The position numbers and the translations under genes were made by a program. A stretch of 42,768 nucleotides of DNA from Alkalibacterium sp. 20 (GTDB lineage: Bacteria; Bacillota; Bacilli; Lactobacillales; Carnobacteriaceae_A), in contig NZ_LSRN01000025.1 of NCBI RefSeq assembly GCF_001885615.1, positions 1 through 42,768 on the forward strand, in the 5' to 3' direction. The notes below the pieces were generated by a model. The model saw nothing but the letters and a program-made list of their open reading frames with translations. It was not told the DNA's origin and ran no database searches. Positions within the stretch are counted from its first letter, which is position 1; the number at the start of each line of letters is the position of its first letter. This document shows positions 17,051 through 26,158 of the stretch, piece after piece.

Positions 17051-18283
17051 TCAAACTGCTTTTTTCTTCTTGCTACTGTGTGCCATGAGAAGCAGTAAAA
17101 TTATATTGAAAATATTGATGCCGAATGCAATAGCGAATGCCGGTGCATACGAACCCGTAAAGTCATAGATAAAACCCACGGCTGCTAATGATATCGCCCC
17201 GCCAAGACTAGTTGAAAAGGCAAGGATCGGAAATAAACGTGTGAAGTTGTAGCGACCAAAGAATTCCTTGGTCAGCAAGGTGACACTTACCGAAGGGATA
17301 GAATACGCCGCACCAAATAGAAATGCCCCGACGTACAGCATTGGAATGATTTCAAATATCCACAGTATAACACTGGACAATCCAATTAAAGCTAAGATAA
17401 TAATGGTACTTTTCACAGGACCCACTCGGTCACTCACGTAACCTAAACTCAGTTTGAAGCCAATGCTACTTATCATTGCCACTGATAGCATCACTGCGCC
17501 AACATCAGAGGAAAAATCAAGTGTTTGAGCAAACCCAGGGAAATGCTGTGGTACGCCGATCAATAATGTTTGAAACAATGTGAAAACGAATAGTAGACCG
17601 AAAATATACATAGAAACATCCCTATTTTCTTCGCGTTTGATAATTGCCCTTTGTTTAGCTCCACCTTCATCTAATTCCTTTGAGCCATAGGGTAAATAGC
17701 CACTTTCTTTCGGATCAAGAGTGAACGGGATAATGATAGCAGGTAAAGCGAACAGGATAATCAATATCCCCATAATACGGTAGGATTGTTGCCAGCCGAG
17801 ACTGGTGATAAGTGATGAGAATACTGGCGAAAATATCGCTCCAGTAACACTACTGAAACTGAGGACGATACTGGTTACCAAACCATGCTTCGCACTGAAC
17901 CATTCATTGATGACGATGATCAGAGGTACCCAGGCCAACATGCCCGTTCCGATCCCTCTAAGGATTCCTAAAATATTGAATAGCCAGATCGAGCCTACCC
18001 ACCCAAGCAAATAGTTGGATAGTCCACCGAGCAAAGCTCCTGTGATAATGACTTGTTTGAATCCATACTTCTTCATTAACCTTGGTACATAAAGTGACAT
18101 GACGGCTTTCATTAAAAGCGTTAGTGTGTTGTGCATCGCTACGGATCCGCGGTAGACACCCAGACTGTCTGCAATCGGTGTTATGAATACACCGTTAGTC
18201 ATGACGGGCAATCCAACCGCACTGACAGCAAGTCCACACATGGTCATAACTACGACCCAGTGCATTCTACTCTTGTTTTGCAA
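17051..18283 (-). CDS. MFS transporter, 12 membrane segments
   Basis: A major facilitator of about 410 residues. The likely start is TTG at 18283, 8 bases after GAGGAG; a TTG two codons earlier is too close to that site, and an ATG at 18265 is the alternative. Features: N-terminal segment WVVVMTMCGLAVSAVGLPVM, loop RLMKKYGFKQ after segment 2, a Glu/Lys-rich central loop (about 195-225, DEGGAKQRAIIKREENRD) and a second half with LSLGYVSDRVGP, the repeated MFS signature. The C-terminus is Ser/Lys-rich. The substrate is unknown. It differs strongly in sequence from the MFS protein at 977-2260, so these are not recent duplicates. Confidence 0.87.
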   Translation of the reverse strand: MQNKSRMHWVVVMTMCGLAVSAVGLPVMTNGVFITPIADSLGVYRGSVAMHNTLTLLMKAVMSLYVPRLMKKYGFKQVIITGALLGGLSNYLLGWVGSIWLFNILGILRGIGTGMLAWVPLIIVINEWFSAKHGLVTSIVLSFSSVTGAIFSPVFSSLITSLGWQQSYRIMGILIILFALPAIIIPFTLDPKESGYLPYGSKELDEGGAKQRAIIKREENRDVSMYIFGLLFVFTLFQTLLIGVPQHFPGFAQTLDFSSDVGAVMLSVAMISSIGFKLSLGYVSDRVGPVKSTIIILALIGLSSVILWIFEIIPMLYVGAFLFGAAYSIPSVSVTLLTKEFFGRYNFTRLFPILAFSTSLGGAISLAAVGFIYDFTGSYAPAFAIAFGINIFNIILLLLMAHSSKKKKAV

Positions 18284-18389
18284 ACCCAATTCTCCTCACT
18301 CTAAAGTCATTGTCTTCAATTATACGATAATGAATCAGAAGAAGTAAGTATAATTGATTTTATCTGTGTTGAAAATAACTCAGTTACCT

Positions 18390-19247
18390 TTATGGTGCTT
18401 CCAAAGTCATTACAACAAGTTCCGGACGATTAAAAAGACGAAGAGGAAAGACGCTGTTGCCCAATCCTCGACTGACTATCATTGTCGTAGTGCCTTTCGT
18501 ATATTCTCCAATTGTATAATCAGGTAAGAAACCTTGTCCTGGTGAGTAGATGCCTCCGATGATCGGTAAGCGAATTTGTCCACCATGAGCATGACCAGTA
18601 AGGACGAGATCGACGTCACTTTCTTCGTAAATATCTATCAATTCAGCGCGGTGAGATAGAAGCAGATTGAAATCAGTCGGACTCTCATTCATTAACTCTT
18701 CCATTTGTTTTTGAAGAACCAATTCTTCAGTTCCCTCTTTTTCTACCTCTTCAAACAAAATAGTTAGTGGATCAGCCAAACCCAGCAAATTGATCTGCTC
18801 ATTGTTTTTCTCCAAAAGCTGACTAGCGTTATCTAAGTTTATGACCCCTACTTCATCCAACATTTCTTTTAATTCCGGATATTTGTTAGATGCAACTTCA
18901 TGATTGCCAGATACAAAATATAGAGGTGCAATAGAACTGGCATCTTCCAGAAAGTCTTTAGCAATGGCTAAATCTGTTCTGTTTCTGTCGATCAAATCTC
19001 CAGTGATCACTATAATATCCGGGTTTTCTGATTCAATTTTATTCGTTAAATTTTTATCAAAGTCTTTATTGTGTAAGTCAGAGACTTGTACGACGGTATA
19101 TCCATCAAAAGATTGCGGGATTTCATCACTACTATAGGAGTAATGCGTCATTTCGATCGCATTATTTCCCCAATATAAGAAAAATGATAAGCCGGCGATA
19201 AATATAACCCTTATCATCCATACACTTATTTTTTTGTTTTTATTCAT
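18390..19247 (-). CDS. Membrane-anchored metallophosphoesterase, YkuE-like
   Basis: Binuclear-metal phosphohydrolase facing the cell exterior, 285 residues. The ATG at 19247 is preceded by AAAGGGGA; the open frame extends 15 codons further without a site. One membrane segment (about 8-27, VWMIRVIFIAGLSFFLYWG) is followed by the catalytic domain with the full motif set: QVSDLHN, ITGDLIDRN, VSGNHE, LLLSHRAE and LTGHAHGGQ. This set matches the YkuE/LpxG-like branch, whose members act on phospholipid or nucleotide-sugar phosphoesters; the substrate here is unknown. Monocistronic. Confidence 0.9.
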   Translation of the reverse strand: MNKNKKISVWMIRVIFIAGLSFFLYWGNNAIEMTHYSYSSDEIPQSFDGYTVVQVSDLHNKDFDKNLTNKIESENPDIIVITGDLIDRNRTDLAIAKDFLEDASSIAPLYFVSGNHEVASNKYPELKEMLDEVGVINLDNASQLLEKNNEQINLLGLADPLTILFEEVEKEGTEELVLQKQMEELMNESPTDFNLLLSHRAELIDIYEESDVDLVLTGHAHGGQIRLPIIGGIYSPGQGFLPDYTIGEYTKGTTTMIVSRGLGNSVFPLRLFNRPELVVMTLEAP

Positions 19248-19694
19248 AACAATCCCCTTTTTGTAGCTGATCAGTTTTTCATTCCGATTCATAATTGCCG
19301 TTTATAACTTATCATTATAAATGATGTGCAGCGAATTAGATAGACTACTAATCAAATATAAGTATAAAGGCCCTGTCCATTATAGTGCAAGTAATTGACA
19401 CTATATCAGTTTCCACTGATTATACATTGATTTCATGATCAAACTCAGGTTAGCGCCTTGCAACTGTATATTTTTCACTACTTCTTATCCAAATATTGAA
19501 TCTTTTCAACAATTTTGAGTACAAAAAAACCTTCATTTAAGAGAAGGTTTTTATCTTAACTTATTCTTTTTAATAGATTTAATAATGTCTACATTTTTCT
19601 GACCGTTATTTTTAGTACAACCTCACTATATCGGTTCGCTTTTCTAACTATTCTTGGTTTCATTGATTTGAAATCAGAATTTAACCGAACAAAA
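19248..19694. other. Intergenic stretch without a gene
   Basis: About 450 bp. I see no credible gene. It holds an inverted repeat TATAGTG (19381-19387) / CACTATA (19399-19405) around 11 bases, and the terminator of the sugar operon at 19525-19553. Confidence 0.6.
19525..19553. terminator. Terminator of the sugar transport/sensing cluster
   Basis: AAAAACCTTC and GAAGGTTTTT pair around an 8-10 base loop, with A and T runs on the two sides. It lies about 140 bp after the last gene of the minus-strand cluster. Confidence 0.7.
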
Positions 19695-20792
19695 TCAGTC
19701 GTTCTGATACACATCATCCTTCATGTGGTAGCCATCATCAATAACTGTTTCCATTATATTTGACTGATCGACAACGACTGGTGTCAATAAAATTGTAGGG
19801 ACATCTTTTTTACCATTATTAATAGTAGTAACAGTTGAAATTATTTCGCCCCCTGCCATCTTGACCGCTATTTCAGCAGCTTGTTCGGTCAATGACTTGA
19901 TTGATTTATAAACCGTCATGGATTGGGTGCCCTCTACTATTCTTAGAATACCTTCTAATTCCGCATCCTGTCCAACAACTGGTATCTTTCCTGACAAGCC
20001 CTGTTCTTCCAACGCTTCGATCACTCCACCTGCAGTCGCATCATTTCCAGCGATGACAGCATCTATCTGATTCTCATTAGCAAGAAGGGCCGCTTTCATA
20101 TTCGCTTTTGCATTCTCCGGCATCCAGGCATCTGTCCACTGATCATAGACTACTTCGATCTTTCCATCCTGAATGAAAGGTTGCAGTACTTCATATACGC
20201 CTTTCTTCATTAGATGAGCATTATTGTCCGTTTCAGCTCCTGCGATATACACATATTTACCTTCAGGGACCAATTGAGTAATCGCGTGCCCCTGCAAGGC
20301 ACCAATTTTTTCATTATCAAAGGATATGTACAAATCTACGTTGGCATTCATCACTAGTCGATCGTAGGAGATGACAGGTATGTCTGCCATTTGAGCTTTT
20401 CCAACTATTGATGCTGCAGCCTCAGCGTTGTGTGGGACCAGTACAAGTAAATCAATCCCTTGACTGATCATGCGTTCAGCTTGTGCTATTTGGAGGGCGT
20501 CATTACCGTTAGCCGCTTTTATTTCAACTTCAGCACCCAACGCTTCAATCGACTCTCTAAACATATGCTTGTCTTTTTCCCATCGTTCTTCAACGAGAGT
20601 ATCCATGGAAAAACCAATCTTTAACTTTCGGTCTGCTTCATTAGTACTTGAAATTTCCTTAGCTGAACTACTAATATCTGCAGAATCAAAGTCACGGGAA
20701 AACTCTTTGGAATTATTTGTACAACCCACTAAAAGGATAGCTGTAAATATAAATATACAGAGTCCCACTATTCCCTCTCTATGCCTATTCAT
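19695..20792 (-). CDS. xylF: XylF-like sugar-binding lipoprotein (second binding protein of the cluster)
   Basis: Extracellular sugar receptor of an ABC importer, 365 residues. The ATG at 20792 follows GGGAGGT; the open frame runs 64 codons further into the regulator gene and is discounted. The signal peptide ends in a lipobox (AILLVGC, Cys about residue 23), then a Ser/Asp-rich linker and a Peripla_BP_4 domain: KIGFSMDTLVEERW, LVPHNAEAAASIV, ISYDRLVMNANVDLYISFDNEKIG, IAGNDATAGGVIEAL and VVGQDAELEG. These fit D-xylose-binding XylF rather than ChvE. It lies 13 bp after the response regulator gene, so it is in the same transcript. A second receptor that shares the upstream permease is the simplest reading. 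Confidence 0.87.
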   Translation of the reverse strand: MNRHREGIVGLCIFIFTAILLVGCTNNSKEFSRDFDSADISSSAKEISSTNEADRKLKIGFSMDTLVEERWEKDKHMFRESIEALGAEVEIKAANGNDALQIAQAERMISQGIDLLVLVPHNAEAAASIVGKAQMADIPVISYDRLVMNANVDLYISFDNEKIGALQGHAITQLVPEGKYVYIAGAETDNNAHLMKKGVYEVLQPFIQDGKIEVVYDQWTDAWMPENAKANMKAALLANENQIDAVIAGNDATAGGVIEALEEQGLSGKIPVVGQDAELEGILRIVEGTQSMTVYKSIKSLTEQAAEIAVKMAGGEIISTVTTINNGKKDVPTILLTPVVVDQSNIMETVIDDGYHMKDDVYQND

Positions 20793-20805
20793 TGATTGAC
20801 CTCCC

Positions 20806-22359
20806 TTATTCACTAGAAGAAACTGAAAACCCAAGTATTTTATCCCGATATTTCTTTGGTGATAGTCCAACTTGTTTTTTAAATACTTTACTGAAATAGT
20901 TCGGGTCATGATAACCCACCTCAAATGCAATTTCCTTGATACTTTTTTCTGGAAACAACATATTTTCTTTTGCCTTATCCACACGGCATCGAGTCAAATA
21001 ATCTATATAATTGATATTCAGCTTTTCTTTAAATAATTTGCTGATATAAATGGCACTCAAGCCCACTCTATCTCCCAGTATTTCCAATGATATATTTTCA
21101 CTTGAGTGATTTTTAATATACTGCTTGATTTGATGAATGGTGTCCAGTTCATTACCGTTATATCTACGCTCGTACTGATGATTGATTTCCTCAATGTACA
21201 TCCCGATTTCCTCAACTAATTGTTGATAAGATTGTTCTTTTAAAAAGTAATGTCCCGATTGGATATCGATCCCCATTTCAGCAAGCGTGTGATAGATCCC
21301 CCAAATCAATTCCATTATCCGCTGTTTCGTATGTTCTAAGGGGATTTCTTCTTTTTCATAAGATTTTATCAGCATCACCAAACGATTTTTAATATTTTCC
21401 CATTCTCCTAGTCTTACTTGCTCCAGAAATTCTTCTTCCTTGTATTTCTGGAGCAATGTATCACCATAATTAGTCTCAGTATTTATATCCATATAAAACC
21501 GATATGTCCCTGCCCGCGTGATATCCATCATGGCAATCAATGCTTCGTGGTATGATTTTTTCATTTGATCCAGTGATTTATAAATCTCACCTATACCGAC
21601 ATACCATTCTCGACCCTGTTTATTTTGGTTATCTTTCAATCCGTTTTTTACGATTGCAGTAACCTGAGACCGATAACTATTTTCGTTATTTCGAAAAACG
21701 ATCAACGGGAAGTGCCTGCCATGCAGAGCACCGACCCAAACACTGCCTAATTTTTTTATTTGATTGACCCATGGAACATAAACATTTTCAAACCCTTCTG
21801 GAATAAGAATAACCATAACGAACATCTCATCTGCTGATTTTATATCCAGCATCTCCATCAACGTTTCAACATGCACTTCATGGACATGATCGAACAACAA
21901 CTGGGTAACCATATCCGTTTCAAGCACCTGTCTCGACTTTTCAAACTGAAGATCATTTTTTATGTCGTTTTCTTTTCTTTCCTGCTCCACTTCGATTTCT
22001 TTGATCACTTTCCCCACGGTCACTACGATTTCACTTATTTTGCTAGGTTTTAACAAATAGTCCTTTACACCCAGCTTTATCGCCTCTCTCGCAAACTGGA
22101 AAGTGTCATGAGCCGTCACCATTACAAACTTTATAGCTGGAAAATCCATCATAATTTCCTTGATTGCATCTAAACCATTCATTCCAGGCATTTTGATATC
22201 CATTAAAATCAGATCCGGTTTGAAGCTACGGGATAAATCGATGGCCATTTGTCCATTTTTAGCTTCTGCTATTTCCAGTCCTTCAAAAGATTCTGACAAG
22301 ATTTTTTGCATACTCACGCGTTCGATTTCCTCATCATCCACAATCATTACTTTAGGCAT
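20806..22359 (-). CDS. YesN-type AraC-family response regulator
   Basis: Transcription activator of a two-component pair, 517 residues. The receiver domain (1-120) has the acidic pair in MIVDDEE, phospho-acceptor Asp54 in LILMDIKMPGMNG, Thr in VMVTAHD and Lys in DYLLKPSK. A middle region of about 280 residues is typical of YesN proteins. The C-terminal AraC DNA-binding domain (about 410-510) shows two helix-turn-helix units: ISLEILGDRVGLSAIYISKLFKE and SIKEIAFEVGYHDPNYFSKVFKKQVGLSPKKYR. The start codon overlaps the end of the kinase gene by 8 bases, which indicates translational coupling. By analogy with clostridial YesN, it should activate the sugar ABC genes upstream. Confidence 0.94.
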   Translation of the reverse strand: MPKVMIVDDEEIERVSMQKILSESFEGLEIAEAKNGQMAIDLSRSFKPDLILMDIKMPGMNGLDAIKEIMMDFPAIKFVMVTAHDTFQFAREAIKLGVKDYLLKPSKISEIVVTVGKVIKEIEVEQERKENDIKNDLQFEKSRQVLETDMVTQLLFDHVHEVHVETLMEMLDIKSADEMFVMVILIPEGFENVYVPWVNQIKKLGSVWVGALHGRHFPLIVFRNNENSYRSQVTAIVKNGLKDNQNKQGREWYVGIGEIYKSLDQMKKSYHEALIAMMDITRAGTYRFYMDINTETNYGDTLLQKYKEEEFLEQVRLGEWENIKNRLVMLIKSYEKEEIPLEHTKQRIMELIWGIYHTLAEMGIDIQSGHYFLKEQSYQQLVEEIGMYIEEINHQYERRYNGNELDTIHQIKQYIKNHSSENISLEILGDRVGLSAIYISKLFKEKLNINYIDYLTRCRVDKAKENMLFPEKSIKEIAFEVGYHDPNYFSKVFKKQVGLSPKKYRDKILGFSVSSSE

Positions 22360-23800
22360 TTGCTTTCAAACTCCTTTGCTTTGGAATATAGAGGGTGATT
22401 TTGGTTCCTTTTCCAAGGGTACTTTCAATATGAATCAGATTATCAGTTTCATAAAATAATTGCATGCGTTTAACCACATTGATGAATCCTATACCGGTTG
22501 AGTGACCTTCTTTTGGCACAAGTAATCCCTTCAACAGTTTATCCGCTTTTTCTTCGGACATTCCCGGTCCATCATCTTCTATATCTATTCTTACGTAGGG
22601 CTCTGCGTCTTTCACGCTGAAAAGAATTTTTCCGCCTTCCTCTCGCGGTTCAACAGAATATATGATGGCATTCTCAATAATGGGCTGAAGTGTGAGCGCC
22701 GGTAGTTGAACATGCAAAAGGGTACTATCGATATCTTCCAAAAAGATCAATCTTTCTGTATATCTTGCTTTTTGTATAGCTATATATCTTTCCAGGATAG
22801 TGACTTCTTCCAGCAAAGTCACTGAACGATCGAGGCTTTTTAAATTATATCGCAATAAATCTGCGACATTGACCAACATATCGCTTGTTTGTTCCGATCC
22901 TTCAAGGTATGCTTTTTTCGATATAGTGTTCAAGGTGTTGAACAAGAAATGAGGATTGATCTGACTTTGCAGACTACGGAATTGACTTTCCTGCAATAAG
23001 ATTTTATTGTCCTTTAGTTCTTTTTCCAATTCCGCCTGCTCTTGGATTTCTTGTATCAAGTTATTGATATTCAGACGCATTCGATTGAATGTCCTTGCTA
23101 AGAAATTAAATTCGTCATTTGAGTGAACGGTGACAACTTTATTGAAATCTCCCTGTGATAATGTATTAGCTGCTTCCGTCAACTGAATGATCGGACGGGT
23201 TATACTTCGTGACAACAAATAAGAAAAAATCACTAATGTGGCCGTCAACAGCAGAATCAGCCATATGCCGAACCTGTTTAACGCTGTCGATCTGGCAATG
23301 ATGCCTCTATATACGACATCATATGTTTCCAATTCAGTTTCAACTAATGCCGTTTTTGTATCTGAAATATAAGTGGCAATCCGAGTAGCATCATTGAATT
23401 CATGTATTGCCGCCTCAGATTCTTCTTGATTGGATAGGCTGATCGTTCTTTCTACCGTCTCCATCAAACTATCCATCAGATGAATGTAATTGAGCAGTTC
23501 AAATTCATTTTCCGAATGACCCAAGTCCCAAATCTCATTTTCCATATTTTGTATCTTTAATTCTCTTTCATCGATGGCTCTTAGATTTGATGCTGTCGGG
23601 TCATACAGATAGTTGTTCAAGTCCATGATTAAATCTTGACTTTCTTCATTTACTTCATTCAAAACTAAGTATCTTTGTAAAATAGCGTTATACTGATCAT
23701 GTGTTTGACTAATATACATAGATAGCGCAATCCAAATCCCCATCATAATAAGTACAATTACGGAAGTCAAAGAAAAGATTTTCTTCTGTATGGTATTCAT
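22352..23800 (-). CDS. YesM/LytS-type sensor histidine kinase
   Basis: Membrane sensor kinase, 482 residues. Membrane segments at about 9-29 and 176-198 enclose an extracellular helical region of about 145 residues. It is followed by HAMP (ITRPIIQLTEAANTLSQGDF), a coiled-coil stretch (LIQEIQEQAELEKELKDNKI), the His_kinase domain with the phospho-acceptor His in QINPHFLFNTLNTI, and HATPase_c with PIIENAI (N box), DDGPGMS and GIGF. The extracellular part has no recognised small-molecule domain, consistent with sensing through the adjacent binding protein. Its start overlaps the stop of that gene by 4 bases, and its end overlaps the regulator start by 8. Confidence 0.94.
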   Translation of the reverse strand: MNTIQKKIFSLTSVIVLIMMGIWIALSMYISQTHDQYNAILQRYLVLNEVNEESQDLIMDLNNYLYDPTASNLRAIDERELKIQNMENEIWDLGHSENEFELLNYIHLMDSLMETVERTISLSNQEESEAAIHEFNDATRIATYISDTKTALVETELETYDVVYRGIIARSTALNRFGIWLILLLTATLVIFSYLLSRSITRPIIQLTEAANTLSQGDFNKVVTVHSNDEFNFLARTFNRMRLNINNLIQEIQEQAELEKELKDNKILLQESQFRSLQSQINPHFLFNTLNTISKKAYLEGSEQTSDMLVNVADLLRYNLKSLDRSVTLLEEVTILERYIAIQKARYTERLIFLEDIDSTLLHVQLPALTLQPIIENAIIYSVEPREEGGKILFSVKDAEPYVRIDIEDDGPGMSEEKADKLLKGLLVPKEGHSTGIGFINVVKRMQLFYETDNLIHIESTLGKGTKITLYIPKQRSLKANA

Positions 23801-24774
23801 AATTCGTCCTTCACTTTCACGATTGTAATGGGTGTGAAATAACCATCAAAATCAAGTGGAGCGCTTTTTCCCTCTAACCATTCAATAAGCAATTCCACTC
23901 CCAATCTACCCATCATTTCAGGATCCTGTGCTACGATAGCATCCAATTTACCTTGCTGGAACAAGCCTTCAATATCAGCATGATCATCAAAGGAATAAAT
24001 AAATAAGGGATCAATTTGTTTTCGTCGACTTATTTCCTGGATCATGCCCGAGGTGACCTCCGAATTAATTGCAACAAAACCTTCTATCTCAGGATGATTG
24101 TTCAAAAGATTTTGAGTCGTTGCCATAACCTTTTCTTTGGAGGTGTCTGTTCTTACATCTATCACTGAGATATTAGGATGTTTTCTGAATACAGCTTGAA
24201 TACCATTTAGCCGGAGGGATTGATAATGTTGTGGTTCCTGATCATACATGATGGCTACCTCTCCAGAATCTCCCATATCCAAGATCAACTGTTCCGCAAT
24301 CAGTTTCCCTGCTTTAAAATGATTCGATCCGACATAAGTGCGCCGCAGACTTTCCTCTATTGGGACATCTTCTGCAATCGTGATCACAGGAATGCCATAA
24401 AAAGCGGCTTTTATTTTTGTCAATTCTTTGAATTTTTCCTTATCGAGCCCTTGCACAATAATTCCATCAACTTTTGAGTGAATAGCCAATTCCAGATTGC
24501 TTAAAAAAGCTTCCTCATTTTTGCCGTAGTTACCCAAATTTTCGAGCATTACGCCTTCTTGTTCGGCTAGTTCACTTGCACCTTTGGCTACACTGTTCCA
24601 AAAAGGTGTATCAACATCTTGGGTGATCAGCACCAGTCGGTATTGCTGATTTTCACTCATAAGTGGTAAAGGTTCCTTCCAATCTGAATTAATGACGCTT
24701 TCTGCTGAAATATACGTCAAGTAGCTAAGCACACTTAGGATCAGCACAGCTAAAATGCTCAATGATTTATTCAA
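23797..24774 (-). CDS. Membrane-anchored sugar-binding protein, XylFII-like sensor subunit
   Basis: Extracellular ligand-sensing partner of the histidine kinase, 325 residues. The N-terminus (about 5-25, LSILAVLILSVLSYLTYISA) is a hydrophobic anchor without a lipobox Cys, unlike the two transport receptors of this cluster. The rest is a Peripla_BP_4 fold: YRLVLITQDVDTPFW, VDGIIVQGLD, IPVITIAEDVP, TYVGSNHFKAG and GFVAINSEVTSG. Overlap with the kinase gene (ATGA type) and lack of a lipid anchor fit XylFII of Clostridium beijerinckii, which binds D-xylose and contacts LytS. Its own promoter is likely at 24816-24844. The ligand is inferred from that analogy. Confidence 0.88.
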   Translation of the reverse strand: MNKSLSILAVLILSVLSYLTYISAESVINSDWKEPLPLMSENQQYRLVLITQDVDTPFWNSVAKGASELAEQEGVMLENLGNYGKNEEAFLSNLELAIHSKVDGIIVQGLDKEKFKELTKIKAAFYGIPVITIAEDVPIEESLRRTYVGSNHFKAGKLIAEQLILDMGDSGEVAIMYDQEPQHYQSLRLNGIQAVFRKHPNISVIDVRTDTSKEKVMATTQNLLNNHPEIEGFVAINSEVTSGMIQEISRRKQIDPLFIYSFDDHADIEGLFQQGKLDAIVAQDPEMMGRLGVELLIEWLEGKSAPLDFDGYFTPITIVKVKDEL

Positions 24775-24792
24775 TATAGTGGCCCCTTTTTA

Positions 24793-24806
24793 TGTAACCG
24801 TTTTAA
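24793..24806 (+). promoter_or_regulatory. cre-like site before the sensor operon
   Basis: TGTAACCGTTTTAA matches the TGWAANCGNTNWCA consensus of CcpA sites with one mismatch. It lies just downstream of the predicted -10 box, where CcpA would block transcription. Confidence 0.45.
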
Positions 24807-24815
24807 CACTTACTC

Positions 24816-24844
24816 ATCTTACAGTTTTAACGGGTCCCTGACAA
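24816..24844 (-). promoter_or_regulatory. Promoter of the three-component sensor genes
   Basis: On the minus strand TTGTCA (24839-24844), a 17-bp spacer and TAAGAT (24816-24821), close to sigma-A consensus. GTTTTAAC occurs twice, at 24800-24807 and 24824-24831, 24 bp apart, a possible regulator binding pair. Confidence 0.6.
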
Positions 24845-24855
24845 TGAAAACAAGC

Positions 24856-24918
24856 AAAACTCTGCAACATCCGAATGGATTTTTTATCCTGTTCGTTTGT
24901 TATTGCAGAGTTCTTTTA
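24856..24918 (-). terminator. Hairpin after the permease gene
   Basis: AACTCTGCAA and TTGCAGAGTT are exact 10-bp arms with about 40 bases between them, followed on the minus strand by TTGCTTG rather than a pure T-run. It may terminate or reduce read-through from the transport genes into the sensor genes. Confidence 0.5.
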
Positions 24919-24970
24919 AATGCTCGATTTTCTAAATCCTATTTAATTTTTATACAATTTTCTTTTGTGC

Positions 24971-26146
24971 TTATTTCCCTCTTTTTCTTGTCATGACATC
25001 AAAGATAACCGCTCCTGCTAATACTCCACCACGAATCATATACTGATACGAGATACCGACACCCATCAAATTCATGCCATTAGTCAGAGATGCCATAACG
25101 ATGGCACCAATAATAGCACCGGTTACTTTACCCACACCACCTGCTGATGAAACACCGCCTACATAAGCGGCTGCAATTGCATCGAGCTCGAATAACATTC
25201 CCGCTGTTGTCGTAGCGGATTGCAAACGGGATGTATACATGATCCCTGAGAGTGCAGCAAGCATGGACATAGAACCCATCACCATAAATGTAACTTTCTT
25301 AACGTTGATACCACTTAGGTGTGCAGCCTCGGGATTACTTCCCACAGCATATATTTGACGACCCAATACTGTTTTACTTGTGATGAAATGATAGATCATG
25401 GTGACTAACAGAACAATGATCACTGTCCATGAAAAGCCATTATATCCCGCCAAGATGATCGTAATATAGCCAATGATCAAAGAGAGAAACACCATTTTAA
25501 GTAAGAAAATCCCTGTAGAAACCACGTCGAAATTATATTTCTTTTTATCGCTTCTAGTTTTGATTTCACCATAAGAAAAAAACAAAATGGTAACGAATCC
25601 GATCAGCAATGTCAAAAGATGTAAATCATTGATTTTCGCAAGGGATGGAATGAAGCCATTACCGATCGCATTGAAAAAATCATTCTGGACAATTATTGTT
25701 CCTGTGCCAGCGGTCACTTGCAGCAACGCGCCCCTGAAAACCAACATCCCGGCCAACGTAGCGACGAAAGCAGGTATGCCTAACTGAGCGATAAGGAAGC
25801 CGTTAAAGAAACCGATTAAAATTCCGAGTAATAATATAATTGGAATAACGATGAAAACGGACAGCTCATATTGCATAAGTAATATGGCAGATACTGCTCC
25901 CAGAAAACCAGCTATATAACCTACCGATAAATCGATGTGACGTATGACGATGACAAGCGTCATACCCACTGCCAGAACTGCGATATAACCGGCTGAATCC
26001 AACATATTACTGATATTACGAGAGGACATGAACATGCCGTCTGTCAACAGATTAAACACAATCATGATGAAAAAGAGCGCTATGAACATGCCGTAATCTC
26101 GGATGTTTTCTTTTATTAACATTTTTGCTTCATTCACTAATTTCAT
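24971..26146 (-). CDS. mmsB: Sugar ABC transporter permease, MmsB/XylH type
   Basis: Inner-membrane channel of a monosaccharide importer, 391 residues (BPD_transp_2 family). About ten hydrophobic segments are visible, starting with YGMFIALFFIMIVFNLLTDGMF; then SSRNISNMLDSAGYIAVLAVGMTLVIV and RHIDLSVGYIAGFLGAVSA, the classic signature of this family. The ATPase-coupling region near GSNPEAAHLSGINVKK is present, and the C-terminal half has AAAYVGGVSSAGGVGKVTGAIIGA. AGGAGG precedes the ATG, and the gap to the ATPase gene is 12 bp, so it is co-transcribed. An XylH assignment is equally compatible. Confidence 0.92.
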   Translation of the reverse strand: MKLVNEAKMLIKENIRDYGMFIALFFIMIVFNLLTDGMFMSSRNISNMLDSAGYIAVLAVGMTLVIVIRHIDLSVGYIAGFLGAVSAILLMQYELSVFIVIPIILLLGILIGFFNGFLIAQLGIPAFVATLAGMLVFRGALLQVTAGTGTIIVQNDFFNAIGNGFIPSLAKINDLHLLTLLIGFVTILFFSYGEIKTRSDKKKYNFDVVSTGIFLLKMVFLSLIIGYITIILAGYNGFSWTVIIVLLVTMIYHFITSKTVLGRQIYAVGSNPEAAHLSGINVKKVTFMVMGSMSMLAALSGIMYTSRLQSATTTAGMLFELDAIAAAYVGGVSSAGGVGKVTGAIIGAIVMASLTNGMNLMGVGISYQYMIRGGVLAGAVIFDVMTRKRGK

Positions 26147-26158
26147 TCGTTTATCCTC

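Noticed and set aside
977-18283. The two MFS genes as a recent duplication
   Set aside because: Their N-termini, loops and central linkers differ throughout; only the general fold is shared.
19381-19405. TATAGTG/CACTATA repeat as an IS end
   Set aside because: No transposase remnant or partner repeat was found in the surrounding 450 bp.
20793-20984. 64-residue extension of the second sugar-binding protein
   Set aside because: It is out-of-frame overlap with the regulator gene; the internal ATG has a strong site and is followed directly by a signal peptide and lipobox.
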